Assembly (NCBI RefSeq): GCF_021390335.1
Contig: NZ_JAJUXK010000006.1
Location: 186,001-250,000 of the forward strand
Source of the DNA: Dyadobacter sp. CY343
GTDB lineage: Bacteria; Bacteroidota; Bacteroidia; Cytophagales; Spirosomataceae
Direction of reading: 5' to 3'
Length of the DNA: 64,000 nucleotides
Shown here: in pieces, positions 16,361 through 25,258 of the stretch
Numbering within the stretch: the first letter of the stretch is position 1
Layout of the letters: every line of letters begins with the position of its first letter
The notes under the pieces: generated by a model
Database searches by the model: none
What the model was told of the DNA's origin: nothing
Seen by the model: only the letters and a program-made list of their open reading frames with translations
Made by a program: the position numbers and the translations under genes

Positions 16361-18259
16361 CTAATCCAGCTTTTTGATCTCTGTGCGGATATAATTGCCG
16401 CGCAGCAAAAATGTTAATCTCGGAGTTTCCACTTTTTTCCCATAAGTCTCGGAATACCAACCACAACCTGTTTCTGGCATAATCTCGTTTCCCGCAGCAT
16501 CCTGAGCATAAATAGTATACTGTTCGAAAAAACCATTACCAGGGTGCCAGATCTGTTGCATCGGAATATTCTCGGGGACATTTTCAAGCCAGTCCTCGAC
16601 CAGCCAGTTCAATTCATTATGTCGCTTTGAGACTTTTCTTTTGTGAATAATACCCTTTTTTAAAAAAGAATATCCCTCAAACTCGCCGTCAATTATCACA
16701 AGTCCATTCTCTTCGCTGATTGACCCTTTTGCTTTTCTGATCCAATGCGTCCAGGTGAATCTGGGTCCTTTTTTCATTTGATTATTGTCGCCCAACTGGA
16801 TCGTATTATGAGAGGCAGTTCCGGCGAAATAGTGGGTCAGTTTGGGAGTGGTGTTATAGAGGTAAGTGCCCGCATCGCGCATGATATTTTCGCCATTTAC
16901 CCAAATATCCAGGTGCAGATTATCAGCCTGAAAAGGGCGATTTGAATACTTTGCGCAGCGTAAAAAGGTAGTACTGTGTGTGTCCCGGGCAATGTAATAA
17001 CCGCCATCGGGATAGCTGAAAACTGCCGTAGCTGGAACAGTATCCACTTTCGGCAAGACTGGCTGCTTTATGCCAAACCATTCACATTCCTCTTCCCAAC
17101 CTCCTTGTGAATAACCCAGATCTATATTCAGAATAGCAGCCAGCGCATTAAGTTGCGGTCGGAAATCGCGAAAATGAGATGCGGTAAGGGGGAAAAACAA
17201 AGCGCCGTCGTTGTTACCTGAATTGGGTAGCCAGCCGCTCGTTTTGTCCTGACAAGAAGATAGAAAAGCCAGTGACTTTCGGGCTTTTCTATTAACCTCT
17301 TCATCAAACTTGTCGCCATTGATTTCACTAAGCCGCAGTGCCCACGAAAGCAACTGCACAGTAATGCGATGGTAGTTCATCGAAAATTGAGGGTAAGTCC
17401 CGTCTTCAAAAATTTGAGAGCAAATCTCTGATTCAAAACACTGTTTTCCTTGCTTTTTCCAAACATCGCTTTCTGGAAAAAAAGGAAATAACAGGCCAGT
17501 TGCATATAACCCCAGTGCCTCCGTGAGCGTGTGGTTATTATGCAACGCAGTCAGTGAAAAGCGCATATTCGAATGCACATGACGCATTTGACAATAGATA
17601 CTGTAAGTGATTTTGTCGAAGATCCGCTGATCAAGATGAGCTGAATACTGATAATAGTAAAGCGCGAATATCCAATTCAGCACTCTCAAGGAAATTTCCT
17701 GACTGCACTTCCAATTTGGCCCCAGGTTGACAGGATTACTATCTATCCAATCTTCGATTCTGCTCAATACGCGCTCGGCCTGATCGTCGGCAAAGTGATA
17801 ATCGTAGCGGATCAGGTCGTATAAAAAGCAAAATCGAGACTTTTCCCAAACGTATTTGATATCTCCGGCCTGCTCCTGAAAATCAGGAATGCTTGTCCAG
17901 TGCATCCTTGGTTTATATGAAAAGCCGGATTTTGGATTAGAATGCCAGTCTGCCATTTGTAACCATTCGTGAAAGAAGAACAGGTATTGGTTATTTCTGA
18001 TTCTCTCAACCCGCTCGTTCAAGTGTACCGTGCTGTGCTTTTTTGTGATATTCAAGTTTGGATTGATAAAAAACTTAACGCTTTGCTCGCGCCACTTCAA
18101 CACGTCAATCGCAGAGACTTTTCGATAGCTTTTCGGAAACCGCCTCGCCAGCAAGCCTGCCCTACGTTGAATTTCGTAGCATATACGAAAGACTACGTAG
18201 TTGATTCCCATTAACCTAATCGTTTGAAATGCAACGCGAACGAGGGGAAGGTACTTCAA
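16361..18259 (-). CDS. Heparinase II/III family protein
   Basis: 632 residues. The N-terminal half is helical, an (alpha/alpha) toroid with WKCSQEISLRVLNWIFALYYY and ALHNNHTLTEALGLYATGLLFPFF. The C-terminal half is the heparinase II/III beta-sheet domain with GGYYIARD, DNLHLDIWVNGENIMRDAGTYLY and HNTIQLGDNNQM. No signal peptide is visible, which suits proteins encoded in polysaccharide synthesis loci rather than secreted lyases. The role is probably processing or editing of an acidic glycan. It overlaps the upstream dehydrogenase gene by 4 bp (ATGA), so the three leftward genes are coupled. Confidence 0.9.
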   Translation of the reverse strand: MKYLPLVRVAFQTIRLMGINYVVFRICYEIQRRAGLLARRFPKSYRKVSAIDVLKWREQSVKFFINPNLNITKKHSTVHLNERVERIRNNQYLFFFHEWLQMADWHSNPKSGFSYKPRMHWTSIPDFQEQAGDIKYVWEKSRFCFLYDLIRYDYHFADDQAERVLSRIEDWIDSNPVNLGPNWKCSQEISLRVLNWIFALYYYQYSAHLDQRIFDKITYSIYCQMRHVHSNMRFSLTALHNNHTLTEALGLYATGLLFPFFPESDVWKKQGKQCFESEICSQIFEDGTYPQFSMNYHRITVQLLSWALRLSEINGDKFDEEVNRKARKSLAFLSSCQDKTSGWLPNSGNNDGALFFPLTASHFRDFRPQLNALAAILNIDLGYSQGGWEEECEWFGIKQPVLPKVDTVPATAVFSYPDGGYYIARDTHSTTFLRCAKYSNRPFQADNLHLDIWVNGENIMRDAGTYLYNTTPKLTHYFAGTASHNTIQLGDNNQMKKGPRFTWTHWIRKAKGSISEENGLVIIDGEFEGYSFLKKGIIHKRKVSKRHNELNWLVEDWLENVPENIPMQQIWHPGNGFFEQYTIYAQDAAGNEIMPETGCGWYSETYGKKVETPRLTFLLRGNYIRTEIKKLD

Positions 18260-20352
18260 AGGTAGATCCAGCCGGATGTTGACAAACTTTCAACCACGGC
18301 AAATGTTGCCCGGGTAGTACCAATAACATCCTGGCTTGAAACAGGCGGCTCTCCACCATCTCTAACAGCATTTAGAAGTTGTGCAAACTGAGCCTTGTGT
18401 CCCTTATCAGTTGCAGATTTCATTTTACTGAAAGACTTGAATCCATACCCCGTAAGACATTTGAAATCATCTAAAATCAATGTTCGACCCAACGAGCTGA
18501 CTTCAATCCGCTCCTTTTGATAATGATGATGACCGTTAGCAAAGTAATTCACAACTGCTGTGGATCCGTTTTCCTGCCGTAGCAAAATGCTTACGTTCTC
18601 CTGATCCTGCCCCGGAGTCGTCGGAAATGCATTGCTGCACACAGCGGCAGTAGGTGATTGGGTCAGGAATGCGACCAGATCGATGAAATGGCAGCACTCA
18701 CCCAAAATGCGGCCTCCCCCAACCTGCCGGTCTTTCAGCCACGCGTTTTCCGCCAAGTGGCCCGCATTCACCGAAATGGTCACATGCATTAAACTATCTC
18801 TTAGTAATTCCCTCATTTTTAATATATAAGGAGAAAAGCGGCGATTGAATCCAACAAACACCATTTTCTTTGAGAAACTCCAAGCTGCTATCACTTCATC
18901 CAGTTCGTGCGGAAAGATTGCCAGCGGCTTTTCTACAAAAACATGCTTGCCAGCGTTCAGAGCCTCAATTACCTGCCGCGCGTGCTCATTGTGCCTGGTT
19001 GCAATCATCACCAGATCCACCTCACTGTCTTCCAGAATATCCCGACTGCCAGTCGTCGCAAACGGTATCCGGTACTTTTGTGCCAGTTCAGACGCAGTCA
19101 GCCCATTTGCACTGGATATGTATTTGATAGCAGCACCTTTCAGCAGCGGCAGCATGGTTAGCCGGGTAAAATTCCCAGCGCCAATAATGCCAATAACCGC
19201 GTCCGTAGGTTTGAAAAGCAACTGTTTGAGCGGCTTAACAGGTTCTTTTGATGAAGTGGGGTAATCAATTACAGTGACCAAATTGGATCGGAAATCTTTT
19301 TCATAGATCAGAGGCGCAGTTTCAAGAGCGATCGTTTCCGAAGTCAGTCCTTTTACATTGAGTGTCCCAGATTCAAATAAATGCAGTACCGACTGAAAAT
19401 TCCGGTTTTCCGTCCAGCGCACGTACGAATAGGGATAATCAATGCCCTGCTCTTCATATTGCCGGTCGTAGCGCCCCGGGCCGTAAGAGCAGGAAACTTG
19501 AAAAGTCAGCTCCTTTTCGTAAAAATCAGCTCGACGTATATTCATCCCCACCGAACCGACAACAACGATTTTTCCCCGTTTTCTTGAAATTCGAGCGGCT
19601 TGTCGCAAGATCGAATCGGAAGTAGAGGTGGCAGTTATCAACACACCATCAACACCATTTCCTCCGTTCAGACCTGAAATTTCATTTTGAATTGGATTTT
19701 GCGCTGGATTGATAACCTGCAATCCTCTGTCCCGCGCCAGCTGTATCCTCTTCTCATCAGTCTCCACGCAGATCACCCGACAGCCGTTGATCCGAAGCAG
19801 TTCGGCCGTCAACAGACCTATTAAACCAAGACCAATAACTGCTACCACTTCGTCCAATGCTGGTTTCAGCAGCCTTATACCCTGCATTCCCACCGCAGTT
19901 ATTACCGTAAAAACGGCATCTTCATTGCTGACATTTTCTGGCACTTTCGCTACGAGATTGGCCGGAATGCACACTACCTCTGCGTGACAACCATTACTGA
20001 CAACGCGATCGCCAACCCGAAAACCTCCCACACCATCTCCAATTGCCATTATCTCGCCAACCTGACAATAACCGAGCGGCATCAATTGATCCAATCTGCT
20101 GGAAAGCATATTCACTGTATTGATGAAACCGTGCGACCGGATTTTGGCAAAAGCATCGTCCAGCTTTTCGGGCTGCTGGCGGATTTTTGACAGGAGCGAC
20201 GATTTGCCGAAATTGACCAGCTTCCGCTCTGTTCCTGCGGAAATAAGACTTTTTCGGGTTTTGATCAGAATGTAACCTTTCCTGATCGTTGGCACTGGAA
20301 CTTCGTGAATAGTAACTTTTCCAGTGCGTAGACTTAGCGCGAGCTGTTTCAT
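18256..20352 (-). CDS. Two-domain oxidoreductase: zinc-type alcohol dehydrogenase fused to Gfo/Idh/MocA dehydrogenase
   Basis: 698 residues. Residues 1-350 form an MDR alcohol-dehydrogenase-like unit (GDRVVSNGCHAEVV, then the nucleotide-binding AVIGLGLIGLLTAELL). Residues 370-690 form a Gfo/Idh/MocA unit (GIIGAGNFTRLTMLPLLKG, then the GKHVFVEKPLAI motif). This fusion is typical of bacterial capsule and exopolysaccharide loci, where it sits with heparinase and glycosyltransferase genes. It may oxidise and epimerise a nucleotide sugar. It begins the leftward three-gene operon and is divergent from a second Gfo/Idh/MocA gene 120 bp away. Confidence 0.93.
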   Translation of the reverse strand: MKQLALSLRTGKVTIHEVPVPTIRKGYILIKTRKSLISAGTERKLVNFGKSSLLSKIRQQPEKLDDAFAKIRSHGFINTVNMLSSRLDQLMPLGYCQVGEIMAIGDGVGGFRVGDRVVSNGCHAEVVCIPANLVAKVPENVSNEDAVFTVITAVGMQGIRLLKPALDEVVAVIGLGLIGLLTAELLRINGCRVICVETDEKRIQLARDRGLQVINPAQNPIQNEISGLNGGNGVDGVLITATSTSDSILRQAARISRKRGKIVVVGSVGMNIRRADFYEKELTFQVSCSYGPGRYDRQYEEQGIDYPYSYVRWTENRNFQSVLHLFESGTLNVKGLTSETIALETAPLIYEKDFRSNLVTVIDYPTSSKEPVKPLKQLLFKPTDAVIGIIGAGNFTRLTMLPLLKGAAIKYISSANGLTASELAQKYRIPFATTGSRDILEDSEVDLVMIATRHNEHARQVIEALNAGKHVFVEKPLAIFPHELDEVIAAWSFSKKMVFVGFNRRFSPYILKMRELLRDSLMHVTISVNAGHLAENAWLKDRQVGGGRILGECCHFIDLVAFLTQSPTAAVCSNAFPTTPGQDQENVSILLRQENGSTAVVNYFANGHHHYQKERIEVSSLGRTLILDDFKCLTGYGFKSFSKMKSATDKGHKAQFAQLLNAVRDGGEPPVSSQDVIGTTRATFAVVESLSTSGWIYL

Positions 20353-20471
20353 GGTGTTTGTGTGTGATTTGTTTGCAAGCGGCGACTAATTTGTCGGCCA
20401 ATACAATGAACTCTGCTTTATAATTTTCCTAAATTCCCCTTTCCATTTTCCAGTACAACTGACTTTTTATA

Positions 20472-21629
20472 ATGAAGAAACAGCTCAATATCGGTATTAT
20501 AGGTTATAAATTTATGGGCCGCGCACACAGCAATGCGTGGCTGAAAGCACCATTATTTTTTGATATTCCTGCTAATCCGGTACTCAAAGTTGCCTGCGGA
20601 AGACAGCTGGAATCAGTATCAGATTTTGCTCAAAAATGGGGCTGGGAAGAAACTGAGACGGATTGGAGGCAACTTATTGAACGTCCGGATATTGATGTGA
20701 TCGACATCGCATTACCCCAAAATCTACACTATGAAATTGCACTCGCAGCGGCCAAAGCGGGGAAGCATATATTTTGCGAAAAGCCGCTATCAATGAGCAG
20801 CCGGCAAGCTGAGGAAATGCTGAAAGTGTGCGAAGACAACAAAGTTGTCCATTATCTCAACCATAATTACCGGAGAGTACCCGCTGTTGCACACGCAAAA
20901 AAGATGATCGAAGACGGAAAGATTGGCCGCATTTTTCATTGGCGCTGCTGTTACCAGCAAGATTGGATCGTGGATCCCGAATTTCCACTTACCTGGCAAC
21001 TAAAAAAGGAAGTGGCTCAGGCCGGGCCGCAATGGGATTTGAATTCACACGCTGTCGACCTCGCGCATTTTTTGGTGGGCGACATTTCAACTGTTTCCTG
21101 TTTAACCTCCAATTTCATTACTGAGCGTCCGATTGCAAATGAAAATTCGTCGGGAAATCTGTCCGCCGAAGCATTGGGAAGTGAAAAGGGCGAAGTAACC
21201 GTGGAAGATGCGGCATTAATGATGGTACGTTTCAAAAATGGTGCTGTCGGCTCTTTTGAGGCAACCCGGTTTGCTACGGGCAGAAAAAACCGCCTTTCCT
21301 TTGAAATTTATGGAAGTAAGGGAAGTTTGGTTTTTGATATGGAAAAAATGAATGAGCTGCAATATTTCTCGCTTGCAGATCCCGAAGGCGACCAGGGATT
21401 CCGGACGATATTGGTAACGGAATCGGGCCATCCTTATGTAGGTAACTGGTGGCCGGCCGGGCATATTATTGGTTACGAACATGCATTTGTGCACGCAGTT
21501 GTGGATTTTGTAAAAGCGGTGGAAGAAAAAACGCCTATCAGCCCGGATTTTTCTGACGGTCTGAAAATCATGCAGGTTTTGGAAGCCGGATTAAAATCTT
21601 CCAAATCAGGTCAGCAAATTCTTTTATAA
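20472..21629 (+). CDS. Gfo/Idh/MocA family oxidoreductase
   Basis: 385 residues. The N-terminal Rossmann motif is NIGIIGYKFMGRAHSNAW (Tyr replaces the usual third Gly region). EKPLSMS is the catalytic-Lys motif near residue 100. Further on is WDLNSHAVDLAHFLVGDI, with the His-Asp pattern of sugar dehydrogenases. It probably oxidises a sugar or inositol with NAD(P). No signal peptide. It is followed 16 bp later by a TIM-barrel sugar isomerase-like gene, a common catabolic pairing. Confidence 0.92.
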   Translation: MKKQLNIGIIGYKFMGRAHSNAWLKAPLFFDIPANPVLKVACGRQLESVSDFAQKWGWEETETDWRQLIERPDIDVIDIALPQNLHYEIALAAAKAGKHIFCEKPLSMSSRQAEEMLKVCEDNKVVHYLNHNYRRVPAVAHAKKMIEDGKIGRIFHWRCCYQQDWIVDPEFPLTWQLKKEVAQAGPQWDLNSHAVDLAHFLVGDISTVSCLTSNFITERPIANENSSGNLSAEALGSEKGEVTVEDAALMMVRFKNGAVGSFEATRFATGRKNRLSFEIYGSKGSLVFDMEKMNELQYFSLADPEGDQGFRTILVTESGHPYVGNWWPAGHIIGYEHAFVHAVVDFVKAVEEKTPISPDFSDGLKIMQVLEAGLKSSKSGQQILL

Positions 21630-21645
21630 CAAAAACAAAACCGGG

Positions 21646-22560
21646 ATGAACAGGCGCAAACTCATGAGAAAAACAGCAGCATTTTTGATAAAATGCATTC
21701 TTATTTTACTGTTGATGCCAAGTTCATCCCAGGCTCAAAAAAGTGTTTTTCGAAAGGATAACCTGATCGCCTGGTGTATTGTCCCTTACGATAGCAAAAA
21801 CCGGGGGCCGGTGGAAAGGTCGGAAATGCTTAATAAGCTGGGTATTAGAATGCTGGCTTACGACTGGCGTGAAAAGCATATTGCAGAGTTTGACGCTGAA
21901 ATGGAGGCGCTCAAAAGTCACAATATTAAATTGCAGGCATTCTGGCTGCATTCCGGGCCAAATCCTGAAAATGACAAAACGCTGCCTGTTATTTTGGACG
22001 TTTTGAAAAGACACAATATCAAAACAGAGATCTGGTGTATGATCGCCGGGATTAAGGATCTCGATAAAATGTCGCAGCAGGAAAAAATCAAAGCGCATGC
22101 AAAACCACTGACGTATATAGCAGATAGGGCAGCTGAAATTGGCTGCAAAGTGGGCGTTTATAACCATGGAGGCTGGTACGGAGATCCTGAAAATCAGTTG
22201 GAACTGATCAAATACGTTAATAAAGCGAATATCGGGATCGTATATAACCTGCATCATGCCGAAGCTGACCTCGAAACCTTCCCTAAATTTTACCCCAAAA
22301 TACTGCCGCATTTACTGGCAATCAATCTGGCGGGATTGGTAAAAGGTAATCCGGTTAAAGTGGTACCGGTTGGTCAGGGAAACGCTGAGTTGGAAATAAT
22401 GCGGATTATTCAAAAAAGCAGCTACAACGGCCCAATTGGCATTATTAATGAAGAATTTGCGCCAGATGCAGAAGATGGATTGAAGATCAATATTGCAGGA
22501 TTGAAAAAAATACTAGGCCTACTCGGCGACCAAGAAGGTTTAGAAAGTTACCATAAATAA
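21646..22560 (+). CDS. Secreted sugar phosphate isomerase/epimerase-like protein (xylose isomerase-like TIM barrel)
   Basis: 304 residues. A basic start and a hydrophobic signal segment (AAFLIKCILILLLMPSSSQAQ) indicate export. The body fits the AP endonuclease 2/xylose isomerase-like barrel, with metal-ligand-like positions in VGVYNHGGWYGD and YNLHHAEADLE. A second start at the Met at residue 7 would give a more normal signal peptide. Export suggests action on periplasmic sugars or glycoside fragments. It is probably co-transcribed with the preceding dehydrogenase. Confidence 0.85.
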   Translation: MNRRKLMRKTAAFLIKCILILLLMPSSSQAQKSVFRKDNLIAWCIVPYDSKNRGPVERSEMLNKLGIRMLAYDWREKHIAEFDAEMEALKSHNIKLQAFWLHSGPNPENDKTLPVILDVLKRHNIKTEIWCMIAGIKDLDKMSQQEKIKAHAKPLTYIADRAAEIGCKVGVYNHGGWYGDPENQLELIKYVNKANIGIVYNLHHAEADLETFPKFYPKILPHLLAINLAGLVKGNPVKVVPVGQGNAELEIMRIIQKSSYNGPIGIINEEFAPDAEDGLKINIAGLKKILGLLGDQEGLESYHK

Positions 22561-22680
22561 AAACGGGCCGTCTTCAATCAGGACAATTCATTATTATAAT
22601 AAAAATATTAATTTGTACATAATGAATATTTGTCACCTTCGTTGACTGAGTATATTCCTCTCAATCAAAACCTTAGCTCC

Positions 22681-23201
22681 ATGAAAAACCTTATCTGCTT
22701 CCTCTTTCTAAGTTTGATATTGGCAAGTAGCTGCCGCCCTCCGGTTCAGCCGGATCCGGGTCCTTTCGAGATGCCCTATTTTAATGAAGTAAATATCAAA
22801 TTCAGGAAAACGAGATCCAGTGTCTCCTGGACCACTGGTATGCAAAAACTTACGAGGAAGAAGGCCCGATCGTTTTCAGGGTGATCAACGATACGGCGAC
22901 CTACATTTCATTTTTTAGTTGTAAACAAGGTCTTGTACCGCAATCCATAGATTTTTCAAAAAATTCTTTGCTGGTCGGGATGAAAGCTGATTCGGGAAAT
23001 CCTATCGATTCGCCTGTTAATATTCGTAAAATGGCACAGAACTTATCGAAGGACGCGAGTGGAGACTACCAGCTACAAGTAACTGTAACAGGCCGAAAAG
23101 GCAGCGGCTTGGAACAAGGCGGCGAATGGTTTGGTTTCACCTCGCTGGTGCCAAAGATCCAGGGCGAAGTGAAGTTGGAGATGAAGTATGAGTTTGATTG
23201 A
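22681..23201 (+). pseudogene. Frameshifted lipoprotein gene
   Basis: The first part, from the ATG at 22681, encodes a lipoprotein signal (FLFLSLILASSC, lipobox Cys at 19) and RPPVQPDPGPF. This frame stops at 22884 after a run that looks unlike protein. A different frame is open from 22788 to the stop at 23201 and reads naturally (ENEIQCLLDHWYAKTYEEEG, then FRVINDTATYISFFSCKQG). Joining the frames near 22790-22810 gives one protein of about 170 residues. It is either a real one-base indel or a sequence error. No family is recognised. Confidence 0.7.
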
Positions 23202-23228
23202 GCTTGCAATGCAGATGCTCAATCAAAT

Positions 23229-23351
23229 TATCAGAAACGAAAAAAGGCGCTAAAAATAGCGCCTTTTTGTAATCGTGGGAGTTGAGGGATTCGAACGGCA
23301 GCGGCCGACCGTCCCCGACCCTCCGCTTGTAAGGCGAATGCTCTGGAATTG
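23229..23351. repeat. 123-bp tandem unit 1: degenerate tRNA-Val 3' part plus terminator
   Basis: The unit contains a GGCGCTA/TAGCGCC hairpin and, on the minus strand, the anticodon, variable and T-arm and acceptor 3' half of tRNA-Val. A 16-bp insertion sits in the T arm, and the 5' half is missing. Unit 2 repeats it at exactly 123 bp. Confidence 0.9.
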
Positions 23352-23474
23352 TATCAGAAACGAAAAAAGGCGCTATTTCTAGCGCCTTTTTGTAATCGTG
23401 GGAGTTGAGGGATTCGAACGGCAGCGGCCGACCGTCCCCGACCCTCCGCTTGTAAGGCAGATGCTCTGGAATTG
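23352..23474. repeat. 123-bp tandem unit 2: degenerate tRNA-Val 3' part plus terminator
   Basis: Nearly identical to unit 1, with the same 16-bp insertion (GGCAGCGGCCGACCGT) after GATTCGAAC. The hairpin loop differs (TTTCT for AAAAA), as do a few bases in the anticodon arm. The next repeat start, at 23475, leads into the intact tRNA gene. Confidence 0.9.
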
Positions 23475-23485
23475 TATCAGAAACG

Positions 23486-23514
23486 AAAAAAGGCGCTAAA
23501 AATAGCGCCTTTTT
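23486..23514 (-). terminator. Terminator of tRNA-Val
   Basis: Stem AAAAAGGCGCTA / TAGCGCCTTTTT with an A-rich loop directly downstream of tRNA-Val in its direction of transcription. The same hairpin recurs at about 23240-23268 and 23363-23391 in the degenerate units. Confidence 0.88.
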
Positions 23515-23521
23515 CTTATCG

Positions 23522-23596
23522 TGGGAGTTGAGGGATTCGAACCCCCGACCCTCTGCTTGTAAGGCAGATGCTCTGAACCAACTGAGCTAAACTCCC
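23522..23596 (-). tRNA. tRNA-Val (anticodon TAC)
   Basis: 75 nt. On the minus strand the acceptor arms GGGAGTT and AACTCCC pair. TAGCTCAGTTGG forms the D arm, GCCTTACAAGC gives anticodon TAC, and GGTTCGAATCC is the T loop. CCA is not encoded. It is the intact parent of the two degenerate downstream copies. Confidence 0.95.
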
Positions 23597-23705
23597 TTTT
23601 CCCCGTCGTTTCGGAGTGCAAATATGTGCGACTAATTCTTCCTCTGCAAATATTTTAGACAAAAAAATTAAAAAAACTTACAAATAACTGAGAATCAAAT
23701 GACAA

Positions 23706-24437
23706 TTACTCAAAGTTTAAATACAGCGTTACGGTATGTGTGGACAGTTTATTGATCCCGGAACCGATAGAATTTTTAGAAGGCTGAAACATATTCGTCA
23801 ATCCGTGAGAAAAACGAAGCTCGGGCGCAAATTTGAAAAACTCGAAAAACTGCTCATAACCCACACCATAATCTATTGAAAAATCGGTCGATTTCGTATC
23901 AAGTCGCGAAGAGTTTCCCCGGCTGCGTTTCACATTCGTCTCAATTCCCAGCGTAACCCCCGCCACCATATACATTCTGGAATTGACGCGGCGGAGCGAT
24001 TTATATTTGAGCAGCAAAGGCACCTCAATCCAGGTAGACTCGCGTTTTTCAATTTTATCCGTCCCATTTGGATAACTGAACTTAACCTGTCGCTCGTACA
24101 AAGAAACCGATGGGGTAGTACGCAGGTCAAAATGCTCGGTCAGGAAAGCATTAACGGTAAAGCCCATGCGGAACGAAGCCTGGGTGGGCGATTGAATCAC
24201 AAATGCCGAATCCTTTGCAAGGAAATCACTATTATGCTTGACGTTAAATCTGGTAAAAGGCACTGCAAACAGAATCCCATAATGGATCGGCTTGTCGTCG
24301 TAATATTCCAGGTGCTTTCGCCTATAACCCAAACCTTGCGCCTTAATATCCTGCACTGCGAAAAGTAGCAGCAAGAATCCGAAAACTATTTTTGCCCGAT
24401 GTAAATGGAGCAGATCCCGAAGGTAAGTGATATGCAT
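23706..24437 (-). CDS. porT: PorT-like outer-membrane beta-barrel protein (type IX secretion)
   Basis: 243 residues with an N-terminal signal (AKIVFGFLLLLFAVQDIKAQ). The mature chain is a small eight-strand-like barrel (IHYGILFAVPFTRFNVKHN, IEVPLLLKYKSLRRVNSRMYMVAGVTLG, GVGYEQFFEFFKFAPELRFSHGL) that ends in aromatic Phe-Glu. The sequence style and the position directly after menG match the porT/sprT gene of Bacteroidota, needed for type IX secretion. The start at 24437 overlaps menG by 52 bp. No better start is seen, because the signal peptide needs it. Confidence 0.82.
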   Translation of the reverse strand: MHITYLRDLLHLHRAKIVFGFLLLLFAVQDIKAQGLGYRRKHLEYYDDKPIHYGILFAVPFTRFNVKHNSDFLAKDSAFVIQSPTQASFRMGFTVNAFLTEHFDLRTTPSVSLYERQVKFSYPNGTDKIEKRESTWIEVPLLLKYKSLRRVNSRMYMVAGVTLGIETNVKRSRGNSSRLDTKSTDFSIDYGVGYEQFFEFFKFAPELRFSHGLTNMFQPSKNSIGSGINKLSTHTVTLYLNFE

Positions 24438-25108
24438 TTGGTATTAATAAAACCTGCTTTCTTATAGATTTCCAGAAAGGCTTCTCCATCAGGAAACGCC
24501 TGAACCGACTCTGGCAGATAAGTATATGCTGCGCTGTCCTTTGAGACGGTCTTTCCTATGATTGGTAATATGTATTTGAAATAAAAATTGTAAAACTGCT
24601 TGAACGGAAAGCTGCGGGGCTTGGAAAATTCCACTACCACACAATTTCCTCCTGGCTTCATCACGCGGTTCATTTCTGTCAACCCTGCCAGCAAATTCTG
24701 AAAATTGCGTACTCCAAACGAAACGATAATCGCGTCAAAATAATTGTCTGCAAAAGTCAAACTTTCCGAATCGCCCGTTTGAAGGGATATAATGTCTTGT
24801 TTACCGATTTTAGCGATCTTCTCCCGGCCCACTGCGAGCATTCCCTCAGAGATATCGACGCCGATAATTTTATCAGGATTCAACGCCAGCGCCTCGATCG
24901 CGAAATCGCCTGTACCAGTGGCAATATCCAGAATAATCTTTGGCTGCTGTTTTCTCAGCAATTTGATCGCTCTTTTTCTCCAATAGATATCCACACCCGC
25001 GCTGAGCACGTGGTTCAGCAGATCATATTTAGGAGAAATATTATCGAACATTTCGGCCACCTGCTCCCGTTTGCTGCCTTCTTTGTCTTTATATGGTACT
25101 ACGCTCAT
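24386..25108 (-). CDS. menG: Demethylmenaquinone methyltransferase
   Basis: 240 residues from the ATG at 25108 (MSVVPYKDKEGSKREQVAEM); a longer frame to 25138 is less likely. UbiE/MenG signatures are present: VAEMFDNISPKYDLLNHVLSAG, the SAM motif ILDIATGTGDFAIEAL, and VVEFSKPRSFPFKQFYNFYF. It methylates demethylmenaquinone in the last step of menaquinone synthesis, the respiratory quinone of Bacteroidota. It is followed by, and overlaps, the porT-like gene. Confidence 0.95.
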   Translation of the reverse strand: MSVVPYKDKEGSKREQVAEMFDNISPKYDLLNHVLSAGVDIYWRKRAIKLLRKQQPKIILDIATGTGDFAIEALALNPDKIIGVDISEGMLAVGREKIAKIGKQDIISLQTGDSESLTFADNYFDAIIVSFGVRNFQNLLAGLTEMNRVMKPGGNCVVVEFSKPRSFPFKQFYNFYFKYILPIIGKTVSKDSAAYTYLPESVQAFPDGEAFLEIYKKAGFINTKCISLTFGICSIYIGQK

Positions 25109-25258
25109 TTCGTTTTCGGTAAATACAACTATGAACAAATCTAACAGATAATTGCGGTTCCGCGTTTACGGGGCGGGCGATATTACGGTAACTGGTTGAC
25201 GAAAAGCGTAAACCGGCGTCTAAATAGGTAAATGGTGAAGTGCTAAAAACCAATATCT

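Noticed and set aside
23229..23520. Repeats beside tRNA-Val considered as a CRISPR array
   Set aside because: Only two full copies, 123 bp each, contiguous with no spacers, and derived from the tRNA.
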